Origin: Tetrahymena elliotti 4EA
Lineage: Eukaryota; Ciliophora; Oligohymenophorea; Hymenostomatida; Tetrahymenidae
Length of the DNA stretch: 64,000 nucleotides
Assembly (NCBI GenBank): GCA_000231825.2
Contig: JH720352.1
Span: 183,182 to 247,181, forward strand
Direction of reading: 5' to 3'
In this document: positions 13,382 through 25,096 of the stretch, piece after piece
Position numbering within the stretch: the stretch's first letter is position 1
Layout of the letters: each line of letters starts with the position of its first letter
Notes under the pieces: generated by a model
The model's input: only the letters and a program-made list of their open reading frames with translations
The model's database searches: none
Told to the model about the DNA's origin: nothing
Made by a program: the position numbers and the translations under genes

Positions 13382-14880
13382 ATCTGAGGATTTTCATTAT
13401 CCCCGAAATTTATTGTTTACTTTTTAAAATTGTAAAAAGTAATCAGAATAAAAAATTTTATCTTGCAACCAGATTGAAAAATTTTCATTTTTTCAATTTT
13501 TTATCCCTGATTTATACTGATTGTAGTGATTGGCTTTTATCTAGAGCATCTTTTTATTTTTTTCAAATGAAAGCTAAATTTAATTAAGCTCATTTACTTC
13601 AAATTTAGCACTAAATTATAAAGTATTTAGCATTTTAATAATCCTTATCCAAGACTTCTAATTCCTTCATCTCCTATTTCATTCAGACAAAATTTTACTT
13701 TAACAGTTACTAAAAGCTACACTTCATTATTTACTTTATTTAAATCAAAATTCAAGCTCTCCAGATTTAATCATTTAACTATCCAAAAATTAAGACTTAA
13801 AGACCTTCTTCTCTAATGCTGTTACTACTAATAAAAATAGACAAAATTCTAATTAAAGCTATAAAAAAGATTAAATTTCTTACTTTGCAGTAAAATCTAA
13901 ACCTGAAATTCATTTGTGATAAAAATCTAACTAAAAATGACATAAATACTTCTATCATTAATTTTTATTTACTAAAAATACTCTAAATCAATCTTTTAGC
14001 TATTTACTGATAAATAGGTTACTAATACTGTAATGTACTATTAATCTATTTTTCACTAATATAAGATATGAAAAAATACTTTTCTAAATTAAATTATAAA
14101 ATACTCTAAATTAATAGAAAAAAACACAAATTGACTGACACAAATACAAAGTATAAGTACATAGGTAATCTTAATAAGAAAATACTAGATATTTTTTTGT
14201 TAATTTGGTTTATACTATTATTATTATTTGGAATTAGCTTTATTTATCAAAATCAAATCTATAAAGTTATCTTATTCCAAAAAGAGTTACAAAGATGCAA
14301 GGTATTTTAGATTAGGAAATGTATGTTCAAAAGAGATAAGTCTATATTATTTTACTTAAAATATTACATTTTGATCAATTAAAACACTCTCTAAATTCTC
14401 ACATAATTATATTCAATAGAGAAAATTTATTATCCATAATCTGTTATGTCATTATTAATGAAGATTTTTAAAAATAACTTTAATAAGAAGTGTAAATTTT
14501 ACTCACAAAAAAATAAAAGTATTTTATGGAAAAGTGAAATTACATTCAATATTTTTCATTTCTTAATATTTATAGCTACAAAATTTAATTTTATTTACTA
14601 AGTTAAAATAAACTTTAAAAATTATATGCAGTGTTATCAAAGTCAAGTATAAAATATTTTCACATAACTTAATACATACAGTTAGAAATTCCTTGAACCA
14701 CTTCGTCAAATATCTTTCTTGCTTAATTGAAAAAATATAATATTATTAGATTTATTTAAATATCCTTCTTTATAATTTACCCGAATTAATGGTATACTTT
14801 AATATTTTATTGTTTTACTAAGAGATATTTTTCTCCTATTTTGGAAACTCTATCATCCCTATTTTGAGAATCACTTAAAA
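13382..14880 (-). pseudogene. Degenerate copy of the LRR gene
   Basis: This is the counterpart of 2950-4570. The repeat exons are recognisable (for example the minus-strand word GGAGATGAAGGAATTAGAAG at about 13655-13675) but broken. The acceptor AG of the exon ending near 13640-13690 has become TG. The donor after the 60-nt exon equivalent (about 13450) has changed GT to AT. The exon near 13745-13830 has a 1-nt deletion followed by an in-frame TGA. Similarity runs up to the equivalent of exon 7 (about 14780-14880) and then fades. The relatives of exons 1-6 are not seen. It is a clear pseudogene, formed by duplication across the amylase locus. Confidence 0.8.
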
Positions 14881-15476
14881 AATATCATTTTTTTAAATGA
14901 AGTATATAACAGCCTTTTAAGAATAAATAACTCTTATATTAGGCTTTTAATGAAATAGTTGATATTTATTAACAACTATTCAGTTTTTAAGAGAAATAAA
15001 TCCTTAAATAAATAATACCATAAAATATTCGTTAAATAGGGTTTTTTATAACTAGTAAAATTTTTTTACAAATTATCAATAGTAGTAAAAAAAAAGTAAA
15101 TTACATTTCAATAGTTATCAATTTTACTGTAGTTTTTAATGAAATGCTCATTATACAAATTTTTTTATCTATTTGATTAGCTTTTATTTGTTTCTGAAAT
15201 TTATTTTAAACTTTAATTTATATAATTTAGTTTTTCGAAATCAGACCATAATCTCTCAGTTTATTTTAATCATTCCAAATATCTATTCAATGAGATTCGT
15301 TGGGGAGCTAGCTATATGAAGCAATATAAATAAACTCTATGAACTTAATAATTTAACAAAAATTTAATTATCTGTTTTTCAAAAAAAAAAAAACCAATCA
15401 AGACAAATAAAAAAGTATGAAATATTGAAATACTTCTTACAAAATAAATTTTATATTTAGAAATAATTTCTATTTT
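14881..15476. other. Non-coding stretch
   Basis: A+T-rich spacer between the dead LRR copy and the end of the metalloprotease gene. I see no gene or distinct signal in it. Confidence 0.4.
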
Positions 15477-18400
15477 TCAAAACAAAATTATTAATAAAAA
15501 TGCTTCAAAAACATAAAAAAAATTCCTTAAAGAGCTAGTAAACTTCACTGAATCTTAAAATTCTTCTTAGCAACTTGAATTTTTATTGATTAATCCTGAT
15601 GGACATTGAGAAACACAACTATTTTGGTATTTAAACTAATAAAAAAAAAATTATTTAATAAATTTAACTTAATTGGTAAAAAAATTAATTTTACAAGACC
15701 ATCAACACAAGTTTCGCAGGTATTATTGCTACAAACTTTACAGTTAGTTGGACATTATTAACATATTTTCTTCTATTAATCAACTGTATATTCCTTATCA
15801 CATTAAGCAACGCAAGTTTTATCTTGCAAATAAAAATTTTAAATACATGTGGAGCATGTTGTTGGATCAAAAGGTTTAGAACAAGTGGCACATGGAGAGA
15901 AACATGATGAAGAATTAATGCACATTTATTGATCCTAATATGAAAATCTTTGAAAACCTGTATCACAAGAAATGCATGTACTAGCATCCTTGCATTCTTT
16001 GCAGCCTTCAGCACATGGATAACAAATATTTTTTTACCCTAAATAAAATCCACTTGAGCAAGTTGAAACACACTTATTTTTTTAAAGATACATTTTATTT
16101 TCACAGGATAAGCAAAAATTAATGTCTTTTGGGGAACAATCAGAACAAGGTGAGGCACAAAGAGTGCATAATTTATCTTACAATCTGTATCCTTGTGAAG
16201 TATCACAATCAGTACAAGTATAAGAATCGGTACAAGTACTGCATCCTGTTGGGCAACTTGAACAAGTCATACTTGACTTATTTTTGAAATATCCTTTAGG
16301 ACAATTTGATACACAAGTATTTTGAGGTGAAACATAAAGTCCATCTATACAAGAAAGACAAGAAGTTGGAGTGGCATTGTTACAAGTTGCACATGGACTT
16401 GTACAAGAAAGATCTACACAATTTTACCCTTACAATTAAAGTCCTTTTTTGCAAGAAACAATATTAGTGATACTACTACAAATAAAACTATTTATAGGAC
16501 AACTTTCACAAGACTTTGATGCTGCAAATGTTGAAGTAGGACAATCTTTAAAGCATGTATTTTAACTTAAATAATAGTCATTTTTACAGCTTACACACTA
16601 ATTACTCTGTGGACCTGTACATTAATCACAAGAAGAGTGACATTGAGTGCATTTTTGATCTTCTTAATAAGTTCCAGAAGGGCAAGCTTAAATGCAAGTG
16701 TTTTGATACAAAATACCTCCTTTTTGACACTCAATACACTAATTATTAAAAGGGCCAGTACATTTTGAGCAAGTTAAATCACAAAATTTACAAAATCCAC
16801 TAGTGGCATCAAAATAATAGCCACTTTAACAAGAAGGAACACAAGTGTTTTATGATGAGAGGAAAAGCCCGTCTAAACAAGAAAGACAATATGTTGGAGT
16901 TGAACTACAAGTAGCACATGGATATTTACATTTATCGCTAATGCAATTTTTTCCAGAAAGTAAAAGTCCTGAATTACAAGTAACACAATCAGTAGAGTTC
17001 AAACAATTTGAACAGTTAATAGGGCAATTTTTACAGGATTTAGTTACTGAATCAGCAAAGGTTCCTGCAGGACAGCTTTTAATGCATTAGCCTCCATTTA
17101 AATAAGCTCCTGTGGGGCACTCTAAACATAAGTTACTTGATGGACCTGTGCATTTTAAACAAGATTAATCACATTGTTTGCAAGCATAAGTAATTTCTTC
17201 AGGATATTAACCACTAGGACATGCTTATATACAAGTATTTTAAGCTGAAACATAAAACCCGTCTATACAAGATAAACAAAAAGTTGGAATAGAGCTGCAT
17301 GTAGCACAAGGGCTATTACAAGATTCACTAACACAGCTTAATTCTGATAATTTAAATCCAGTTTTACAAGAAAAACAATCAGATGAACTTTTACAAGCTA
17401 AACAATTATTTGGGCAACTTTTACAAGATTTAGATGAGTTATCAGCAAAAGTTCCAATAGGACAACTTAAAACACATGTGTTCTAAAACAAATAGCCTCC
17501 ATTTGAGCACTCAATGCATTAATTATTTGATAGACCACTGCATTATTCACAAGAATAATTGCATTGCATACAAATGTTATTATTGGCATATGTTCCATTA
17601 GGGCAAATCGAAATACAAGTATTTTAAAACAAATAAGTTGGATTTTTACATTCTGTACACTAATTACTTGAAGGGCCAGTGCATTATGAGCAAGATGAAT
17701 CACAATTTTTGCAAGTAAAACTTATAGGATCTTAATATTAACCACTTGGGCAAGATTAGCTGCAAGTATTGAGTTAAGTGAGGTAAAATCCATCTAAACA
17801 GGATAAGCAACTTGTAGGAGAAGTACAAGTTGAACATGGTTTTTGACATGAAGGATTCAGACAATTTTTTTCAGATAATGTAAGTCCTGGATTACAAGCA
17901 ATGCATTCAGTGGAATTCAAACAACTCTAGCAGTTAACAGGACAATTTAAACAAGATTTAGATGAGCTATCAGCAAATGTTCCTGAAGGACAGCTTTTCA
18001 AGCATTAATTTTTATTTAAATAAGATCCTATTTGACATTGTAAGCATTAATTATCTGATGGGCCAATACATTTTGAACAAGATTGATTACATTATTAACA
18101 CTAACCAGTATTATTGTCAGGATATTAGCCATTAGGACATGACTAGAGGCAAGTATTTTATGCTGAAACATAATACTCGTCTATACAAGAAAGACAAAAT
18201 GTAGAAATAGAACTACAAGTTGCACATGGGCTCTAACAAGAATCGCTAACACATTTTAATCCAGATAATGTAAAACCACTTTTGCAAGAAATGCATCCTG
18301 TAGAATTTATACAACTCAAACAATTAGAAGAACAATTTTAACATTATTAAGATATATTATCAGCATACGTTCCATCAGGACAACTTGAAACACATATTTA

Positions 18401-21202
18401 TTAAAATTGATAGCTTCCTTTCTGACAAACTATGCATTAGTAGTTTTATGGGCCTGTGCATTACTAACAAGTAGAATTGCAGGGCTTGCAAATACCATTT
18501 TCTTGAAAAGTTCCATCAGGGCAAGATAAAATGCAGGTTTGGTTATACAAGAAGTAAGGTTTTTCACATTCTAAGCAATTATTTTTATTTGGACCTACAC
18601 AACTTAAGCAAGAAGAATCACAATATGCACAAATACCTCTAACTAGATCAATATAGGATTTACTAGGACAAGAAGAGCTGCATGTATTTAATTGTGTTAG
18701 ATATTAGCCGTCTACACAAGATAGACAATATGTTGGAGATATACATGTAGCACATGGACTTTAGCATATTTCCGTAATACAATTTGTTCCAGAGAGATTA
18801 AATCCCTACTAACATGAAGTACAACTCTTAAAGCTAGTACAACTAGAACATCCATTAGGACAAATGCTACAAGAATTAATTTAAGAATTATAAAATGTTC
18901 CAGCAGAACATTTTGAAATACATTTATTAGAACTCAAAATTGTAAGATATTAACAAGCTGTACATTAATCACTATTAGGACCTGTGCATTAGGAACAAGA
19001 AAAATCGCATGGTTTACATTAACTACTAATTTAATCTGGATAGTAACCATCTGGGCATGTTAGCTAACATACCTATGTTTAAAAAAATATTATTTTAAAA
19101 TTTTAATATGATAAATATATTTATTGACAAATATATCTTTTAAAAATTGAGAAGAAAAAGTAATAAATATGATAAATATATTTATTTACATTGTTAGGAT
19201 TGGCAAAAGTATTACTTGCACATTGTTAAATGCATTCCCCATTTGAATTTATAAAACCTGAGCATTTTATACTGCAATCTACTCCTCCATAACCAGAATT
19301 GCATAAGCATTATCCTCTGATACAAACTCCATTATAGCTGCAAAAATTAACACATTTTTAAGTGCTACATAGCCTCTTAATATTAGAAGGACACTTTATT
19401 TATCCTATACTTTTATTTTAATAGACTAAATCTTTTAATTAGCCTTAATCGCTTGTTTCACAAATTAATAAAGAGTTAGGGATTTAAGAGAAAGTTATTG
19501 TAATTTTATTCTTATCTTCAGAGCATTGATATTGATGGCACCTTAAATTATCTTCATAAACATTTTAAGAAGAAGGATTTAGGACATTAGAAGTAAAGCA
19601 CTTTGAATTATATCCATAATCATTTAGAGTGTCTTTGTTAAATGTTATTGAATTTGTCTATTCTCTTTAATTAAGCTGATCTCCACACAAACCATTCCCA
19701 AAAATTTCGACAACGTTACAGCCATCACTAAAAGGATCAGCATTCGAGCCTTTTCCCTAGCCATCATTCAAAAAAGAACAAGATTTTTAATCTTTTTATG
19801 TAAACTCATCATATGTAGTTTGAGTACTTTGGCAAGCACTATTAAAGAAATTACATCCTTTTCCTTAGCCCCAATACATTGTATCAGTCAAATTTTCATT
19901 AACGTCATCCCAGAACCCTGTGTCTTTGAGTAAAGCAACTGTGAATAAACTTAAACTTAAACCTTCAGTAAGAACTGAAGAAGTCATAATTTCACTTCGT
20001 ATAACTGTTCTTTCCCAATGAGAATTAATAGAGCCTTCTCCACCCTTGTTAAATTAAAAAATTATTATAAATTTTGAATTAAAAGTAAAATTTTATATTA
20101 AATTTTATCAATAATATTTTTGAGAGATTTAACACAATTTTTTAATAATTTGATAGGCAGAAATAATTTAATTAAAAACTTTAAATTTTTAGAAAATCAA
20201 AGTTCTTTAAAAGAAAATTAACTAAATTAGCCTAAATATTATCTTTTTCTTTGATGGTTGTTTAAATTGTGGTTAACTTTGATAATAATCATCCCATTTG
20301 AAAAAGAAATCTAATCAAATTACTTAATTTTCTAACTACTATCCTGCTAAGGTAGGACAATCATAGTATTTTCTTGCTGTTGCTAATACATTAGGAGACC
20401 CTAGAAGATTAGTAGGTATACCTCTTAAAATTACATTTTTAATTAAGCTACTAGCTCCTGTTTAACCTAAAAGATTGTTAGTATCTTTGTTATACCAAAA
20501 TTATATTGCTGAAAATGAAAAGCCAAGAACATGAATTACTTCATGCAAAGTAGCCATCACATCATTTTAATATTGTAGAGAACTAATGCCAGAGCTTTCC
20601 ATATTTGCGATGTTAAATAAAACTCTCCCAAAATTAGGCCTCACAAAATTAGAAGTATGCTAAATATTACAAAAACCAGCATTAGCTAAATATCCAGCAT
20701 TTTTATCACTATTGAAGATGAAATATAAATGTAAATCTGAATCAGGGATGCCAGATGTTTTATCATTCTATGAGGGAATGACTGAGATACAGTCTCCTTA
20801 TGTTTAATTGGGGTCAAAAATATTATTTGTAGGATTCGGTTAAACTTTTATTAGCTTCTGAACAAAGTTAACAACAGTTGTGGATATAGAAATCAAGTAA
20901 TTAGTTTAAGTCAAAGTAATAGGAGGACCATCAGGCTATTACTAAAGTCTAGTAAAATCTGTAGTAATCCTAATAGGTTGAATCACCTAAGAACCCAAGT
21001 TTCTACTTTTCATTTCATCTTAAGGATCTTTGAATTGATGTTGCTTAAAATATTCATCAAGTTTTTGATATGTCTACTACATCTCATCATTAAAATCATG
21101 AGCGCAAGAATGACCTTTGTGAGCATATGTGCAGTGACTGATCAAGTTAAAGGAGAAAAACACTGAGATATAAATTAAAGCAGAATTCTTTAAATTCCTC
21201 AT
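15477..21202 (-). CDS. Leishmanolysin-like (M8) metalloprotease with long furin-like Cys-rich tail, 1756 aa
   Basis: Four exons (20324-21202, 19190-20044, 15695-19072, 15477-15635), all phase 0, 5271 nt. The start MRNLKNSALIYISVFFSF is a signal peptide. The zinc site is HEVIHVLGFS (H220, E221, H224), with the distal SHWER giving the third ligand H302; this is the M8 (GP63) arrangement. A conserved block (QGGEGSINSHWE) spans the first intron, which confirms the splice. An EGF-like stretch follows (CSYNGVCIRGQCLCNSGYGG), then about 1100 residues of furin/GFR-type repeats with CxxC pairs (for example CIDGFYV, CPNGTYA, SCSQCTGP). The end is hydrophobic (FFYVFEAFLLIILF), suggesting a GPI signal or membrane anchor. 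The likely role is a cell-surface or secreted zinc endopeptidase. The substrate is unknown. M8 proteins are a large family in Tetrahymena. Confidence 0.9.
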
Positions 21203-22435
21203 TTATGTTTTGTTGTCTTTTTTTGCTTGATTTTTCAATTAATTTTTGAAAACTTCTTTCTTTTGATATTCTTATCTAATTTTTTTCTAATCTTAAAATA
21301 TTTATAAAATTAATTAATGAGTGTTTGCTTTTTTAATTATTAATACATATTTATAAAAAGTTTCTTATAATTTAAGACTTTTTATATGATATCAAATCTG
21401 AATATTATAAACTTTGTTTTATTTCTAATAACTTAAATATTTTTGTGTACAAAAATGAAAAGAAGACATAAAACAGATTTAATCAGTATGAATTACATGA
21501 TAAATTATATGATAAATTAGAAAAATTAAAAATTGGTGTGGTTTTAAAAAAGTTACCTTAACAAATTTAATCAGTATGAAAAATTAAAAATTGGTGTGGT
21601 TTTAAAAAGTGACCATAAAACCTCTTTAATAAATGATCCTCATTCTTTTCAAAATCTATTTATATCTCTATAATATCTCTCAAAATTAAAATAAATTTAT
21701 AAATTTTTCTCAAATATAATAAATTTGATAGATTATGATAAATACTTTAAATATGTAATTTAATATTCATAAATTTATTAATAATAATATTTCCAATCTG
21801 AAATATGCTTTTATTTGAATAGAAGAATTATTGTAAGTGTCAATCATCAACTTTTTCAATTTAATGAGATTAAAAAAAGATATGAATTAAAATAATCATT
21901 CTCAATTAGGTCTAAATTATGTCATACCAAAAAATTCAGTACCTTAAAATAAAAAATATTTCTTACTAGATTAATTATATTTTCTAATTATTTGAAGAAA
22001 AGTGTTTGAAGTAATTATTTCCTCAACTAAATGAGAGGAATTTATAAAAACTATGAATGAATATCACAATTCACATTTCTTTTGTCTAAATTAAATATCA
22101 CAAAAAAATTTAGAATCATTAGAAAAAAATATTTTTTTCTTACTAATTAAATATTTTTTTTATTTCCCATTTTATTTTTTAATTTTTTTAAGATAAATGA
22201 GAGAAAAAATTATTTCCATCTTTTTTCTGAAATAGACAGATGTAAATAACTAAAAAATAGCTCTTGGGATAACAAAATAAATTAATTTAAAAATTTAAAA
22301 AGTAACAAGTTTTTATGTAAATTTCAAAAAAAAAAAAACAAATCAAAGAATAACAAATAGAACAAAAAGAGATAAATTTCAAATAAAAAAATCAGTTTTT
22401 GCAATTATTAAATAATACTATAATTTTTAATATAT
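21203..22435. other. Non-coding stretch with a direct repeat
   Basis: Upstream region of the metalloprotease and downstream region of the ART-like gene. It contains an imperfect direct repeat at about 21476-21612 and is otherwise A+T-rich with no supported gene. Confidence 0.45.
21476..21612. repeat. Imperfect direct repeat
   Basis: The words TTTAATCAGTATGAA and AAAATTGGTGTGGTTTTAAA each occur twice, at about 21478/21567 and 21528/21586. The spacing differs because the first unit contains an extra ATGATAAATT-type insert. It is a local duplication just upstream of the metalloprotease start. Confidence 0.7.
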
Positions 22436-24197
22436 TCATGATTATTGCTAATATTCTTTAATTAATATTCTATAAGGTCTAGCATCTTTTGGGTCATTAC
22501 AAACATAGTATTCAGGCTCACCTTTAGGGCTTTTTATAGTTTTAGGATTAACTCTGCATTAAAATATAAGTGAATATTATTTTTCTCCTACCTCAATTGG
22601 GCCACCAAAATCTTCACATCTATTTATTTTATTTGAGAAGTAGACTCCTGTTCCTACCTAACCTCTACCAAACCGACAATCACTTTCACTAAAGTACTAT
22701 CTATTTCCAGCTATGAATCCTTCTTAAAGAATATTATTAACACATTCTGGTTTCGTAGAATGAAAAAGTACAATCCATGTGTCATCGCTGGTATCTGAAT
22801 TTAACCATCCATCATCGGGATAAACACTATTTAAAACATCTAATCCTAGTCCAATATAGCCTATTGGTAGATGGTATTATTAATCTTCACCATTTATATT
22901 TCCTCTATAATGAACTTCATCTCGATCATCCCAATACATGTCATATTCAGGATTGAAATATTTTTCATTAATTTAAAGTTCTGAAACAATATATTTTACA
23001 GGTATTTCATCAAATTTCTACTTGCCAATTTGAATACTACGAATTTATTATGAGGTAGTAAAATCAACTATGATTGAGCCTCTTTAGATATTGAGAATAT
23101 TGATATCATCTTCCTTTAAATTCTTATATTATTTTAATATTTCAGACTTAAAAAATTATGCAAAATCCCTTTTATTATTTTCTGCCTTGTAGTAGTACCA
23201 TGATTCATAGTCGTTTTCTAATCTTATTTGATAATAGGTCTAAAGTTCAAATCCTGTTTAAGATAAATGCTTCTAAATTTCATCATAATCATCTAATTAT
23301 TCTTCTATTTACTATTAAACAGTACTAACCATAGTTCTGTTCAATTAATCATTGTCCTAATCTTTTAATTACTACTACTACTATGATGGCTTAAATGTTA
23401 AGCTAATGCCTTGGTTTTTATAATAATTTTTTAAAGCAAGTAATGCTATTTCCTGTCTACATTTGTTTAAATCATATCCATTTTCTTCAATTCTATTCAA
23501 CATATTTTATGCTATTAGATCACTTTATGCTTCATCCTAGGTTAAAATAGCTTTTTATTCTTTTTGCTTAAAGTAGTGATATTAGCGAAATTAATCAAAT
23601 TGCTTGCTGTATTTTAATGTTTTGAAGTCTATCTGACTCAAAGGAATTTTAGCATTTTTAAAGTTCTCTATATCTATTGTATCATAGTTATTGAGGTCTA
23701 ACATTTATAAATACTAATTTCCTTTCGTCTTTTTAGAATTAGTATTATGGCCAATCATGCTAATTTTCAATTCGCATGATACTTCCACATTTTCAATATT
23801 GCGATTTGTCATATATTCACTTAAATTATCTGGAATAATAATATCTTCTTCAACTTTTATTGTTTTTAGAATCCCATTTTCCTCAAAAGTCTACTTCCTC
23901 AATAATTTTGCTTAATAAGATCCAATAGATTTCTAATTTTTCAGATGCTTTTATATATCAGGTAAGTCAAAAAAATTTTCAATCTGAACTTATTACTAGT
24001 CTTATTCTATTTTTTCATTTTTACTACTTTAGTAATTTTAGTACTATTGAATTTTAGATTGGCAAAGATTTTTAAATTTCCTTTTCATTTTATTTTTTTC
24101 TAAATTCTTCGCATTACTATTAAGTTTAAGATTGATCAATAGATTTTTAAGTATCCTTTTCTTTTTATTTTATTGGCTTTCCACAATAGCAACCCAT
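22436..24197 (-). CDS. Acylated PARP-like ADP-ribosyltransferase paralogue 1, about 570 aa
   Basis: The product starts MGCYCGKPIK: Gly2 fits N-myristoylation and Cys3/Cys5 fit palmitoylation, suggesting membrane attachment. The C-terminal domain has WIVLFHST, GTGVYFSN and GEPEYYVCND, matching the H-Y-E triad and beta-strand order of PARP-type ADP-ribosyltransferases. The middle 300 residues are shared with the neighbour 25097-26737 but not recognised. The total length is 1762 nt, so the MGC frame and the body are out of phase. A GT-AG segment of 49 nt at about 24015-24063 (GTACTAAAAT...AAGACTAG) restores the frame exactly, giving 570 aa. Otherwise it is a true +1 frameshift in a Gln/Lys-rich low-complexity stretch. 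Tandem duplication with the neighbour, including flanks, is evident. The ART assignment is from motifs only. Confidence 0.72.
24015..24063 (-). other. Candidate 49-nt mini-intron (or frameshift site)
   Basis: On the minus strand the segment begins GTACTAAAATTACT and ends AATAAGACTAG. Removing it joins the MGCYCGK frame to the frame of the conserved body. The paralogue at 25097-26737 has no intron at the matching place. Coordinates are good to within a few bases. Confidence 0.4.
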
Positions 24198-25096
24198 GAT
24201 TTATAGTTATCTAAATTATTCAGTAACAAAAGATTATAAATATTTATATTATGAAAATAAAATTGTCTAATTTAAAAATAGATTAAAGATTTTAAAAAAG
24301 AGAATTAATTTTCTTTCTTAATGGTTATTTATAAAGATATTTGATAATCAAAATTTTGATGGCAATAATTAGCTCATCTCTAATTTAATTAAAGTGAAAA
24401 ATATATCAATTTGCAATACTAATAAAAAATAAATACAAAATTGAGAATTAAAATCATATTATAATTATCGAAAGATATTATTTTGGAATGATTTTTACAA
24501 AAATATTAATATTCACCTTAAATTCTCTTGAATAGATATTTAAAGGTAGTCAAGAATAAAATGATGACCCAAATTTATCAGAAAATTAAATAAAAAATTT
24601 ATTCATTTTGTCAAACATAATAAATTTGATAGCTTATGATAGATACTTTTTGTTTGTGAATTAATTTTTATTAATTTTTAAATTGTAATATTAACAATAT
24701 TAAGTGATTTTGTATTTGAATAAAAGAATTATTGTAAATTTTTTTATGAATGGTCGGTCTTTTCAATTCAATCAGGGTAATATAAAAATCTATGATTAGA
24801 TATCATAATTGATTAGTTAACAAAAGAAATCAAGAAAAAAATTAGAATCATAAAATAAGATATATTTCTTACTAAATTAATCCAAAATAATACCTATTTT
24901 GATTATTTTATTTAAGAATAATGATAGAAATAATGATTTCCATAATTTTAAGATATTAGAAGGGAAGCTATCGAATGAGAAAGATAATAAATTAATTTAA
25001 TTAAAAAATCAAAGAATAACAAATTAAAATAGAATCTAAATTTGAAATAAAATAATAAGTTTTTTGTAATTATTAACAACTCTAATTTATAAATTG
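24198..25096. other. Duplicated intergenic spacer
   Basis: A+T-rich spacer resembling the spacer upstream of the next paralogue (about 26745-26960), for example TTTCTTTCTT followed by ATTTGATAATC/ATTTGCTATTG. It shows that the duplication unit includes the promoter region. No gene is seen. Confidence 0.5.
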
